Source: Zelonia costaricensis (lineage: Eukaryota > Euglenozoa > Kinetoplastea > Trypanosomatida > Trypanosomatidae). Taken from it: DNA of 44,639 bases. Position numbers and translations under genes: made by a program. Where the stretch lies: assembly GCA_030849075.1 (NCBI GenBank), contig JASAOO010003344.1:1-44639 (forward strand), read 5' to 3'. The notes below the pieces were generated by a model, which ran no database searches, was not told the origin of the DNA, and worked only from the letters and a program-made list of their open reading frames with translations. Below, piece by piece: positions 1 through 9,015 of the stretch. Within the stretch, counting starts at the first letter, position 1. Every line of letters begins with the position of its first letter.

Positions 1-507
1 AAATACCAGCTCCCGTTGCGTGAGAACACCCCATTTCGCTTAACGGACACAACGGAAACAAACGCAAACGCGCCCAGCTACCCGTCCGCAAGTGTGGGTT
101 GATCTCCGACGGCACCTTTTCGCCACCGTTTTCCACGGCATGCACTCACGCAATCCGTCGACGCTCTCGTCACGCGCACGCCCTCTCTCACACACAGACC
201 CCCTTCGCCCCCCCCTCCCTTGTTCAGTACGGTTCTCCGCAGCCAGCCCTGGCACCCACACCCCACCACAAAGCAACAATAAACACACACACACACACGT
301 ACGGAAAAGGTCCCGCGTGGTTAGCACAAAAGGAGAAGTCGATCAGCCCAAGCGCCACCGCACAAGACTCAGTCGCAGAAGGGCAAGGAACAAAGGAGCA
401 GGTGCAGTGGTGGACGGAAAACGCCACGTCTAGTCGTTTTCTTTGACTGCCCGTCCCGTGCGCTGCGTGCGAGCACTCCTGGCTCTCCACGCGTTCACAC
501 AGATCGC

Positions 508-556
508 CCGCCCCCCCCCTCCCCCCGCTCTTTCTCCTTCCCCCAATTGCACACAG
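508..556 (+). promoter_or_regulatory. predicted trans-splice acceptor for LST8 gene
   Basis: A long C/T tract (about 508-545) is followed by the first AG at 555-556, the usual layout of a trypanosomatid spliced-leader acceptor. It would give a 5' UTR of about 51 nt with no upstream ATG before 608. Confidence 0.5.
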
Positions 557-580
557 ACACACACACACACACACACACAC
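557..580 (+). repeat. (AC)n microsatellite
   Basis: Uninterrupted AC dinucleotide run of about 24 nt just after the predicted splice acceptor, inside the predicted 5' UTR of the LST8 gene. Confidence 0.9.
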
Positions 581-607
581 GTAGTCTTACGTGACGTATC
601 GCACAGC

Positions 608-3142
608 ATGGCGACCGCGGTGGTGGTGTCGGCGTCGTACGACAAGCAGATTCGCTTGTGGGACGCTGCCTCGGGGCGCACCGTGAAGAGCTTTGTTTTC
701 CAGGACTCGCAGATCAACAGCCTCTTTCTCTTGCCCGACACGGGCTACCTAGCGGTGGCCGGCTTCGGGGCCCTTCGCCTGTATGACCTACCTGCCTTCC
801 TGCACAGCGGCGGCGCGGCGCCTGGCGGTGGCGCGGGTGGCAACGCCAGCCAAGCCCCGCCCGTCTTCTCCTCCTTTGAGAGTCAGAGCTCGATGAACTT
901 CACCAGTCTCGCTGCCGTCCCGCTCGTGCGCAATGGGCCTGGCGACGACCACAGCAGCACGCTGTCTGGCTCGTCGCGGCAGCTCACCGACTCGGCCTCA
1001 TCCGCCATGATGAACGACCAGCTGCTGGGCACGGTGGTGATCAGCGACATGGCGGCGCTGCTGGGTACCACGGCGTTCCGCGAAGTCTCCTCGCTTCTCA
1101 TAGCGACGAGCGAGGATGGGCACATCCGCTTCTTCGACGCCAACTCGGCCGTGACGCTGCGGATGCTGAAGGACATCGCGACAGGGGCCGCCATCACGTG
1201 CAGCGCGGTCTCTCCCGACCGGCGGTACCTCCTGACGGGCAACCAGATGGGGCAGGTGTCGATGTGGCACCTGCCCTCCATCGTCGCGAGCGTCGCGCTG
1301 GAGATGAAGGCGCACAGCAGCCACAAGGTCGGCGCCGGTGGTGCGGGTGCGACGAGGATGTCCGAGGGCAGCCCGGTGTCCGGCCCGGGCGGGTCAGCCG
1401 CCGCCGCCGTAGCCGCCGCCGCCGGCAAAAATGCAGAGGCGCAGGCCGCCAAGGCTGCCGCCGAGGAGGAGCTCGCCAAGGCGTTCGGCCGCACCCCGCT
1501 GCAGGACATCAACTTTCTCAACGACTACAGCGCCATCCGGAGCATCGCCATCGAGCCGCTGGCGCGCTGGGCCGCCGTCGCGACAAACGCCGGCAAGGTG
1601 CACTTTATTCGCTTGGCGCGCGAGGGCTCCGTCGGCGGGTCAAAGGCGTTCGCGGCGTCTGCCGATGCCACCGGCGCCACCACGCAGCGTGTGGTCGTGG
1701 GCGCTGCCGGCACTGGCTTGGGCCGCCCCCCGACCACGCCGCCGCGCGGCCGCTCACCGCAGGACTCCAGCCCCAACGCCTCGCTGCGGGTGTCGCCGCA
1801 GAAGAGCACCGGGCACGAGTCCATCGCGGACAGCCTGCCCGGCGCCTCGCGGCTGCCGCTAACGGGCCGCGTCGGGTCGTACGGGGAGAGCGGCGGCGTG
1901 GCGAGCAACAGCTACCACGGCCCGCGTGAAACCATCTACCGCTCCGCCCTCGTCGTGAATGAGCTGAGCAGCAACGCCCGCCGCGGCTCCGAAGGTGGCG
2001 CGGACGGAGGCAACAGCGTCGGCGGCGCGGGGGTCGGCGGCGAGCTCAGGAACACGCGGCGGCACAGCCCCGGCGGCGGTGGCGCGTCGCACCCCAACAG
2101 CATGGGCGCCGTCCTGCTGGACCACCTCGAGCAGCACCAGAACTCGCTCACGAGCCGCGGCACGGGCGGTGGCGCGCACGACTCCGCCGCGGTGGCGGCT
2201 GGGCACCTCGAGCACGTGGTGCAGCAGTCGCCCACGGCGCGGCTCGTCGACAAGTTCGAGATGGAGGTGTTCGAGACGATCCAGGCGCACTACAAGTACA
2301 TCCTCCGCGTCCTCATCTCCCCCAACGCGGAGCTACTCGTGACGTGCAGCGCCGACTACTCGGTCGGTCGCTTCTTCGTGCCCGCCGCGCTGCGGCTCGC
2401 CTCGCCGGCGGCGTCGCTTGCAACTGAGGTGAACGCCGGCGCTGCTGCTGCTGCTGCTGCAGCGGGGACCGCGAACGTGTCCCCCTCGCCGATCCGCTCC
2501 CGTGGCGAGGACGACGGCGACCTCCGCGATGACACGACGACCGCCGATGCGGCGACGGCGACGGGCAACACGGAGGAGCCGGAGCTGCGTAACGACACAT
2601 TCAGCCCGTCCTTTGCCTCCACGCAGGTGCCCCCGACGGCGGCCGGCTCGCACCTCGCCAGCGGGAGCGACCAGGCGCTGCAGCGCTCGCAGGGCCCGGC
2701 CGCGGCGAGGACCGCCGTTGACGCGGTGGAGGGAGTGGGTGCTGCAGCGGCGGGGATGGAGGTGGGCGGCGCGGCCCGTGATGCGGCGGCGGCGGCGGCC
2801 ACAGGAGAGGGCGGCAACGCCAACGCAGCGCCTGCCTCGCTCACCCACTCTTTCGATGAGCCGGCCGGCCGCGACGCCGCGGGCAGTAAGGAGACGCCGC
2901 CGCCGCGGATGGAGTTCCAGCCGCTGAAGCCGCTCGCCGGGCACCACCGGTGGGTCTGGGACGGCGTCTTCAGCGACTGCAGCAACTTTCTGTTCACGGC
3001 GAGCAGCGACAACACGCTGCGGATGTGGAACGGCCTGACGACGGAGCGGCCGCAGTCGGTTGGGTTTGTGGGGCACACGAAGCCGGTGGTGGCGGTCCTG
3101 CTCTGCTACGATAAGCGCCGCCTGGGCAACAGCTCACCGTAG
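608..3142 (+). CDS. LST8: LST8-like WD40 protein of TOR complexes, with large insertions
   Basis: This 844-residue protein reads as LST8, the small beta-propeller subunit that binds the TOR kinase domain in TORC1 and TORC2. Residues 5-20 (SASYDKQIRLWDAASG) match the first LST8 blade. Residues ~159-250 hold blades with SEDGHIRFFD and GQVSMWHL. Residues ~294-340 hold another blade. Residues ~554-590 carry the IQAHYKYILRV and CSADYSVGRF motifs, and ~776-838 carry GHHRWVWDGVFSDCSNFLFT and SSDNTLRMWN, which correspond closely to GHQRWVWDCAFS and SSDHYVRLWD of yeast Lst8. Family members are usually about 300-330 residues. The extra length is Ala/Gly/Ser-rich sequence inserted between blades (roughly 65-150, 245-290, 340-550 and 597-770). 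The start is the first ATG after the predicted splice acceptor; the frame stays open upstream to 443 but only through low-complexity sequence. The family call is strong; incorporation into a TOR complex is inferred. Confidence 0.87.
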   Translation: MATAVVVSASYDKQIRLWDAASGRTVKSFVFQDSQINSLFLLPDTGYLAVAGFGALRLYDLPAFLHSGGAAPGGGAGGNASQAPPVFSSFESQSSMNFTSLAAVPLVRNGPGDDHSSTLSGSSRQLTDSASSAMMNDQLLGTVVISDMAALLGTTAFREVSSLLIATSEDGHIRFFDANSAVTLRMLKDIATGAAITCSAVSPDRRYLLTGNQMGQVSMWHLPSIVASVALEMKAHSSHKVGAGGAGATRMSEGSPVSGPGGSAAAAVAAAAGKNAEAQAAKAAAEEELAKAFGRTPLQDINFLNDYSAIRSIAIEPLARWAAVATNAGKVHFIRLAREGSVGGSKAFAASADATGATTQRVVVGAAGTGLGRPPTTPPRGRSPQDSSPNASLRVSPQKSTGHESIADSLPGASRLPLTGRVGSYGESGGVASNSYHGPRETIYRSALVVNELSSNARRGSEGGADGGNSVGGAGVGGELRNTRRHSPGGGGASHPNSMGAVLLDHLEQHQNSLTSRGTGGGAHDSAAVAAGHLEHVVQQSPTARLVDKFEMEVFETIQAHYKYILRVLISPNAELLVTCSADYSVGRFFVPAALRLASPAASLATEVNAGAAAAAAAAGTANVSPSPIRSRGEDDGDLRDDTTTADAATATGNTEEPELRNDTFSPSFASTQVPPTAAGSHLASGSDQALQRSQGPAAARTAVDAVEGVGAAAAGMEVGGAARDAAAAAATGEGGNANAAPASLTHSFDEPAGRDAAGSKETPPPRMEFQPLKPLAGHHRWVWDGVFSDCSNFLFTASSDNTLRMWNGLTTERPQSVGFVGHTKPVVAVLLCYDKRRLGNSSP

Positions 3143-3640
3143 AAGGGAGTGTGTCGTCGGCGCGGTGCGGAGCGGCGCAGCGACTCGGCGAGGGAAAGGT
3201 AAAGCAGTGCGCGGCGCTCTCGGCCCGCGTGACGGCGAGAAGGGCGGCGCAGTGCGCTCAAGCGAGGCGCAGACGATTGATCTGTGGCTTCTTTTTCTCC
3301 AAAGTACCTCCCTCCCTTCCCCCTTTCCTTTTCCTTTTCTTCTTTCTCCTTTCTTGCCGCTCGGGTCGCCGGGCCGTACAGCATGTGGTGCACACCCGTT
3401 TGCGTTGCTGCTGTTGTCGTGGACACACGTAGTGGTTGGCGGTTTACGCTTGCCGTGTTTCTCCTTTTTTGTTGTTGTTGCGGTGGTGGTTCGCGTCATC
3501 TGATGGACTCTGGAGGAGTGCGCGTCTGGCCGAGCCCCGCTCTCCCCGCGTATTTGTGGGCCTTGATCGGACGCAGGGCGTTGTACGTTTCTTTCCTTTT
3601 CGCTGTCCTCATGTGTTCGTGGGTGTGTGAGTGTGAGTGT

Positions 3641-3664
3641 GTTTGCGTTTGCGTTTGCGTTTGC
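3641..3664 (+). repeat. (GTTTGC)4 hexamer tandem repeat
   Basis: Four exact head-to-tail copies of GTTTGC, flanked on the left by GTGTGA-type repeats. It lies in the likely 3' UTR of the LST8 gene. Confidence 0.85.
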
Positions 3665-4384
3665 GCGTCAGCGTCTGCGTCCTGTTTGCTTTTGGCGTTT
3701 CCTGTCTGTCACGTGGCTCGTCTTGTCGTCCTCATCGTTGTCGCCATCGCGTTATGACCGATTCCCTTTTTTGTTGTGTTTCCTTGGCGAGACGCGCGTC
3801 TTGACCTAGAAGGTGAGGAGAAAGTAGGGAGAGAAGCAAGAAAGGAAGGAAATGAACAGGACGCCGCTTGCGGCGTGGTGTGCTCGTGCCGGTGTCCAAC
3901 CTTGTTGACGGGCATGAGTACGCTTCCACTGCACCTTGCGTATGTGTGTGTGTGCGTGTATGTGCTGGCACTCACTCTCAGGCATACGAATACGTTTGGG
4001 CCCTTTAGCTGTTGTTGTCTCTCGATACGCTCCGCATGAAAACTGAAGCAGTGCCGCAGCATGCATGGACGCGTCGCGCGTGTGTCGTGACGAAGAACGC
4101 AATGAAAGGAAGAAGCGAGAGCTGCGCTCGATAGAGAGGAAGAGGCTGACGGGGCAGTGCAGCGCTCCTCTACAGCGGAGGGAGAAGGGAGGGGGGGGGC
4201 ACCGTGGGAGTCCAGCAGTATCGAGGCTGAAGCCACGGCTGTCCGTCACCTGCCTCCGCTCCGCTTCGCGTCTACGTGGTGCTCTGCGGGCACAATACCA
4301 CACGCACACGGACCTCGTCTTGTCTGTTCTCTTTCGAATTGTGCGCTTTCCCGTATCCGCTGACGCTGCTCCGTAGCGCACGCT

Positions 4385-4454
4385 GCCTCTATATCCTGCC
4401 TTCCTTGCTTCTCCCTTCCCATCGCATCTCTACCGGACGTGCACCCACGCACAG
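4385..4454 (+). promoter_or_regulatory. predicted trans-splice acceptor for TruA-like gene
   Basis: A C/T-rich tract (about 4385-4431) is followed by the first downstream AG at 4453-4454. It would give a 5' UTR of about 156 nt without an upstream ATG. Confidence 0.45.
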
Positions 4455-4610
4455 CATCACCGTTCTTACGCGTGCGCATCACCACACAGCCAACGCATCC
4501 ACTCACCCACCCACCCACCCAAACACACACACACACACATACACAGAAACAACCACTTGAAGACGCACACCCCGCTAAGCCCATTGTCATCACACGAAAC
4601 TGTAGTGCAG

Positions 4611-6734
4611 ATGCGCGCCTTTAGCGTTGTGCCCGCGGCTGCGTTGGCCGCGGCGGTGTGGCCTGCGTGTCGCCGCCCGCGTGCTGGCGCTTCCGTCATG
4701 GCGCTCTGCCGCCGCACCGTTGCGACGTCATCAGGAGGAGGCGACGACAAGGACAGCGGCAAGGTCAAGCAGGCCGAGGGCACGCGTATGCCCTCTCCGA
4801 GCCCTGGGATGTCGCATGAGGTGCCTTCAACGGGCAACAGTGAAGGCAGCAGCACCCGTGGCTTCGCGGGGTGGAAGCGGTACGAGGCACCGTCCATGTC
4901 AGCCGCGGAGACGGCTCAGGACGGCGTAGCAGCAGCGGCGACAGCACGGCCACCGCCGTCACTTTCCCCTGGCTCGCGCGCCGGGCCGCAGACCACCTCC
5001 GTCTCCCCCTCCGACGCCGTCTCCGAGGTCATGATGCAGAAGCAGCGTGAGGCCGAGGCACGCCGCAAAGACGCCTCCGCGCGACTCACGGACATGTTCG
5101 CCGACAGCGCGCGACACTCGCAGTGGATGCAGGAGCAGCACCAGACACGCGCGCAGAGGCCCGGTGCGGCCGTGTACCGCGACGAGGCGGACTCGACGCG
5201 ACTTGTGCGCTCGCCCTACAGCGCAGCTTCGAGTGCGCCAGGGAGCGCGCTGCGGCGGCAACTCGCCCTGGACGAAGACGATCTCGCAGCAGACAGCAGC
5301 ACGCCGTCCGCGGTGCACGCCGCCGCCCTCGTGACGACCACCGACCAGGACACGCTGGAGCAGGAGCTGCTGGACGACAACTTCTTGTACTACCCACCCG
5401 TGGAGACGACCCCGGCGGAGGCCGCGGACGCCGATGCTGCGGCTGCCACCCGCCCTAAGGCGACGCGCTACGTGCCTGGTCAGCAGGTGATCCCGCCTGG
5501 GCTTACGCGCTACCGCGTTGATGTGCAGTACCAGGGCGGCGACTTCGATGGCTGGTACAAGTCGGTGCAGCGTACCCGCATCCGCGAGGCGGAGCCGTCG
5601 TCATCGCCATCGCCGGGGCACGACGGGCTGACTGATCACGGCGCTGGCACGAGGCACTTCGCGCGAGTCGTGCTCGAGGAGGCCCTGGCTGTTGCGCTGG
5701 ACGTGCCCTCGGTCAGCGTCATCGCCGCAGCCATCCCGGAGACGGGCGTCTCCGTGCGCCGGCTGACGTGCCACGTGGACGTGCCCAGCGAGGTGGAGCT
5801 GCAGCCCCGCACCATTCTCCAGCGCGCCACGCTGTGGCTCCACCAGCGGCACCAGCCCCTCGCGATCCTGAGCTGCCACCCGTGCCGCAACCAAGACTTC
5901 CACGCCCGGCACAGCGGGGTGCGGCGCGTGTACTGCTACCGCATCCTCAACCGCGTCGCCCCGCCGCTGTTTGACGCTGGACTGCAGTGGCACGTCGACC
6001 GCTACCTCGATGTGCCGCGCATGCAGCGCATGGCCCGGGCGATGGAGGGCACGCACGACTACGGCTTCTTCGCGGACCCGAAGATGGCCAACGCACTTCG
6101 ACGTGCGGCTACCGGCGCATCGTCCTTGTCGTCGCCGCCGCCGTCAACGCGCGGCGGGGGCATCCGCGGCGGCGGGCCTGTCATCACTGCGGCGTACAGT
6201 GCAGAGCATGAGCCGCTCACGAGTCACGGGCTTGCGCGGGGTGCGGCGCCGGCGGCCCCAAAGGTCGGCGTGGAGCGCGGCCTCTCGCAACTCGACCGTG
6301 CCGCGGCGCTGCCGACCTTCAACGAGCTGGGCCAGAGCGTCGTGACGTACCAGGCGAAGCCGCGCGAGTACCACAAGGCCCGCACGAACCTGCCTACCGT
6401 TCGGACGCTGGACAAGGTCGAGGTGGTGCGGCAGGAGGACGAGGTGCTGATCTGGTTCGTGGGGCAGTCCTTTCTGCGCCACCAGATCCGCCACATGGTG
6501 GGCGTCCTGAAGGCTGCCGGGCACGGCCTCTGGGACGACCAGGAGCTGCAGCACGCCTTTCAGAGCGGCTTCGAGGTGTCACGGAAGAAGTTTGCGCGGG
6601 AGCGGCTGCCGCCTGCTCCGGTGCACGGGCTCACGCTGTGGGACGTCGAGTACCCCGCGCAGCACCGCTCCGACTTCGTCGCCTTTGTGGACGCCGGCCC
6701 GTACGAGCCCTACGACGTCTCCGCGCAGCACTAG
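4611..6734 (+). CDS. TruA/PUS1-family pseudouridine synthase homologue, predicted mitochondrial, catalytic Asp replaced
   Basis: This 707-residue protein has a TruA-type domain from about residue 300. Landmarks in order are RYRVDVQYQGGDFDGWY (300-316), the DFHARHSGVRRVYCYRI segment with the conserved tyrosine (about Y441), and FVGQSFLRHQIRHMVGVL, matching the AFVHHMVRNIVGSL region of E. coli TruA. TruA-family enzymes convert uridines of tRNA or other RNAs to pseudouridine using the Asp of an RTDxGV motif. Here the aligned segment reads AIPETGVSV (374-382): Arg, Thr and Asp are replaced by Ile, Pro and Glu377, while GVS is kept, so catalysis is doubtful. The N-terminus is rich in Arg and Ala and free of acidic residues over about 38 residues, as in mitochondrial presequences. 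Residues ~40-290 and an insert near 500-580 are low-complexity. The start is the first ATG downstream of the predicted acceptor. A structural role, for example in mitoribosome assembly, is possible but inferred. Confidence 0.83.
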   Translation: MRAFSVVPAAALAAAVWPACRRPRAGASVMALCRRTVATSSGGGDDKDSGKVKQAEGTRMPSPSPGMSHEVPSTGNSEGSSTRGFAGWKRYEAPSMSAAETAQDGVAAAATARPPPSLSPGSRAGPQTTSVSPSDAVSEVMMQKQREAEARRKDASARLTDMFADSARHSQWMQEQHQTRAQRPGAAVYRDEADSTRLVRSPYSAASSAPGSALRRQLALDEDDLAADSSTPSAVHAAALVTTTDQDTLEQELLDDNFLYYPPVETTPAEAADADAAAATRPKATRYVPGQQVIPPGLTRYRVDVQYQGGDFDGWYKSVQRTRIREAEPSSSPSPGHDGLTDHGAGTRHFARVVLEEALAVALDVPSVSVIAAAIPETGVSVRRLTCHVDVPSEVELQPRTILQRATLWLHQRHQPLAILSCHPCRNQDFHARHSGVRRVYCYRILNRVAPPLFDAGLQWHVDRYLDVPRMQRMARAMEGTHDYGFFADPKMANALRRAATGASSLSSPPPSTRGGGIRGGGPVITAAYSAEHEPLTSHGLARGAAPAAPKVGVERGLSQLDRAAALPTFNELGQSVVTYQAKPREYHKARTNLPTVRTLDKVEVVRQEDEVLIWFVGQSFLRHQIRHMVGVLKAAGHGLWDDQELQHAFQSGFEVSRKKFARERLPPAPVHGLTLWDVEYPAQHRSDFVAFVDAGPYEPYDVSAQH

Positions 6735-6738
6735 TGCA

Positions 6739-6740
<2 letters not shown>

Positions 6741-6770
<30 letters not shown>
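6741..6770 (+). repeat. (TG)15 microsatellite
   Basis: Fifteen uninterrupted TG units begin seven bases after the stop codon of the TruA-like gene, at the start of its 3' UTR. Confidence 0.95.
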
Positions 6771-6771
<1 letters not shown>

Positions 6772-7149
6772 CGGTGTGCCAAAAGGGCCGGGCGGCGTAT
6801 TGAGCGCCAACCGTGCACGCTGCAGTTCTTGTCACAGATGTCCCGTCTCCCCCTCTTCACGCCCTTTTACGTCAGTCTAAGCGTGTTCGAGGGGGCGGGG
6901 GGGGAATCGTAAACGCAGAAGTGTCGTGTTTTGGCTGCACCAAGGATGCGCTGCGCTGCTGGAGATTTCGCCGCACACTACCTTGTCCTGCTTTGGGCAC
7001 CGGTGCGCATGGCGTCGAAGCCGCTTCCCACGTCGCAGGTGCGTGCGCATGTGTCGCTCTTCTCGCCCTGAAGGAACGAGAGCTGCTGCGAGTACGGGGA
7101 AAGCAGATCGGGCAGCTGACCATGTATAGCCCATCATCACTCCACACCA

Positions 7150-7203
7150 CTCCTCTCTCGCCTCCCCTCCCTCTTTCCACCTCCATACGCCGCACGCACG
7201 CAG
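7150..7203 (+). promoter_or_regulatory. predicted trans-splice acceptor for CIR_N gene
   Basis: A C/T tract (about 7150-7184) is followed by the first AG at 7202-7203. The predicted 5' UTR is about 135 nt. Confidence 0.5.
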
Positions 7204-7285
7204 AGGTGTTGAGCATCGCCGCTACTTCCACGTTGTAGCTTCCAGTGGTTTAGACCTCGCTGGTCACTGAGTCAACCCCCTCCGT

Positions 7286-7304
7286 CACACACACACACAC
7301 ACAC
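7286..7304 (+). repeat. (CA)n microsatellite
   Basis: CA run of about 19 nt in the predicted 5' UTR, about 35 nt before the start codon at 7339. Confidence 0.9.
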
Positions 7305-7338
7305 GTAGCACCTCCGGATACAACAACAACCAAAAAAG

Positions 7339-8217
7339 ATGTACCGCGCACACAGCAAGGACATCAACCGGAACAAGAGCTTCCACCCCCTCACGTTCGG
7401 CAACCTGCGCCGCGTCGAGCAGCTCAAGGAGAACGCAGAGCTCGACAAGGAGAAGGCAGCAGAGCGGCAGAAGGAGCTGCAGCGCGATCAGGAGGAGCGA
7501 CGGTACGATGAGCTGATCCTCGCCAACTCGGTTGACTCCGTCAGCGGCGAGCTCGCGCGCTTTCGGCAGACGCGCAGCATCTTCGCGGCCGAGTATGAAG
7601 CCGACGCGAAGGCGGCGACGTCTGCAGCTGCCCAGGATGTGGCGGTAGCGCCGTCATCAGCAGCACCGCAGCAGGCGACGGTGAAGCAGGAGGTGCTGCT
7701 CAGAACCCCCGCGGGCGGCACCCTGCCGGCGAACGGCTTCCTTGGGAAGTTCAAGAAGGAAGCGATGGGCGCGGTGAAGTCGGAACCGGTCGTCGGTGAA
7801 GACGCCGTCACCTCCGCGTCTGGCAACGGCAGCACCGGCAACAGCGACGCCACCACCGGACTTGCCACGTCCGGTGATGTCTCGCAGCGCAAGCGTGGCC
7901 GCGATGAAGTCGCAGACGACGCATCGCAGCAGGCGAGTACGGCGCCCAGTGCGCCGTCAACCGGCTTTGTGACGAGCGCCGAGGCGGCGCAGCTGCGCAA
8001 GGAGCTTAACCTCGCACAGAAGCAGCGACATGACCCACTCATGCGGGTGCGTCAGTACCAGAACCAGTGCGTTGCCAGCGCGGCGGTGAAGCAGGAGCAT
8101 CGTGAGCAGCAGCAGCAGCAGGGGAGCGGCGCGCGTGCGGACAAGAGCGGCGATGAGAAGGAGAAGCTACAGGGCCGCATTCGTGAGCTGCTGGCGTTGA
8201 AGAAGGGCAGGAAGTGA
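7339..8217 (+). CDS. CIR_N-domain protein, CWC25-like splicing factor candidate
   Basis: This 292-residue protein opens with a CIR_N domain: NRNKSFHPLTFGNLRRVEQ (11-29), followed by a highly charged helix with DKEKAAERQKELQRDQEERR to about residue 54. The K-S-[FW]-H-P...N..[RK]V pattern followed by a long E/K/R helix is typical of CWC25, which joins the spliceosome around the first catalytic step, and of related CIR_N proteins. The middle (about 85-215) is low-complexity and contains a basic QRKRGRD stretch that could act as a nuclear signal. The C-terminus is again charged, with an RHDPLMRVRQYQ element (about 232-243) and a Gln run. No catalytic motif is present. The CIR_N call is firm; CWC25 itself is the most likely identity, but other CIR_N families such as LENG1-like proteins are not excluded. 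Confidence 0.75.
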   Translation: MYRAHSKDINRNKSFHPLTFGNLRRVEQLKENAELDKEKAAERQKELQRDQEERRYDELILANSVDSVSGELARFRQTRSIFAAEYEADAKAATSAAAQDVAVAPSSAAPQQATVKQEVLLRTPAGGTLPANGFLGKFKKEAMGAVKSEPVVGEDAVTSASGNGSTGNSDATTGLATSGDVSQRKRGRDEVADDASQQASTAPSAPSTGFVTSAEAAQLRKELNLAQKQRHDPLMRVRQYQNQCVASAAVKQEHREQQQQQGSGARADKSGDEKEKLQGRIRELLALKKGRK

Positions 8218-8820
8218 TGCGCACTGAAGTGGGGAGGGCTTGGAGTCCTCCCCTTCTGCTTCCATTTGGGCAATTTCCCGCTCCTCTGCGTGCATGTGCT
8301 CCTGCAGCGCCTCGTTGCGTTGCCTGTGGCTCCTGTAGATGGCATCTCGTGTAACCCCCTTTCCGTGCTTGCGTCCAAAGCCACCGCCGCTCAGGCCCCC
8401 CCTCCCCCCACGGTCGGTGCCTTCCTCGCGCTATCTTCCGCAGCTGCGATGGAAATGAAGAAGTGATGCAACACAAAAGAAGGAGCGCTTTGCTCTTGAG
8501 GCCGCATCGTGGTGCGGGACAGCGGGCGAGAGCAGCTCCGCTGTGTTGCTGTCCCCCCCCGCGCCTTCACCGACTCTGTGGGAGTATTGAAGGGTGGACG
8601 TGCGGCCCTGCTTTGCTGGATCATCTTCTCTAAGGAGTACCCTCCCCCTCCCCCTCCCTTGCGGCATGCGCACACCACGCCCCCTCCCGCACTCTTTCCC
8701 TCCTCCACACACACACACACACGCACCCATCACCCATCACCCCTCAGCTCGCTAGCTTGATCGATCTCGTTCGCTTTGGCTGGCGCCTCCGTCCCCCTCC
8801 CCCCTCCGCACTTCTCCAGC

Positions 8821-8888
8821 CCTCCTCATCTCTTCGTGTTCTCCTTCATTTCTCCCCTTTTTGGGTTGTGCTTTCCGCGTTACCGCAG
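8821..8888 (+). promoter_or_regulatory. predicted trans-splice acceptor for PheRS beta gene
   Basis: A strong C/T tract (about 8821-8862) is followed by CCGCAG with AG at 8887-8888. The predicted 5' UTR is about 127 nt. Confidence 0.5.
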
Positions 8889-8932
8889 CGCTTCCAGCTC
8901 CCACGCACCGACACGGTCAGCCCCCAATAACA

Positions 8933-8954
8933 ACACACACACACACACACACAC
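8933..8954 (+). repeat. (CA)n microsatellite
   Basis: CA run of about 22 nt in the predicted 5' UTR of the PheRS beta gene. Confidence 0.9.
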
Positions 8955-9015
8955 GCACACACTCAGGGTCCACTGACCTCCTTCCTCCTGTCAGCTCCTC
9001 CTCTTACCCGCAACC

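Larger units (their letters stand above)
1..607 (+). other. spacer upstream of the LST8 gene
   Basis: No convincing coding sequence is seen. The short open frames here read as His/Thr/Arg/Pro-rich low-complexity peptides on both strands. The stretch holds CA runs, pyrimidine-rich sequence and the predicted trans-splice acceptor of the next gene. The left part is probably the 3' UTR of a gene that ends before the window. Confidence 0.6.
3143..4610 (+). other. spacer between LST8 and TruA-like genes
   Basis: About 1.5 kb without a credible gene. It holds T-rich and TG-rich 3' UTR-like sequence, a GTTTGC hexamer run, a G-run at about 4191-4199, and a pyrimidine tract with AG that probably serves the next gene. 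Open frames here are low-complexity on both strands. Confidence 0.6.
6735..7338 (+). other. spacer between TruA-like and CIR_N genes
   Basis: No gene is seen. It starts with a TG microsatellite immediately after the stop codon and ends with a pyrimidine tract, AG and a short CA run ahead of the next start. Open frames are short and low-complexity. Confidence 0.6.
8218..9015 (+). other. spacer between CIR_N and PheRS beta genes
   Basis: About 0.8 kb with no credible coding sequence. It holds C-rich tracts, two CA-type runs (about 8708-8724 and 8933-8954) and the predicted acceptor for the next gene. Confidence 0.6.
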
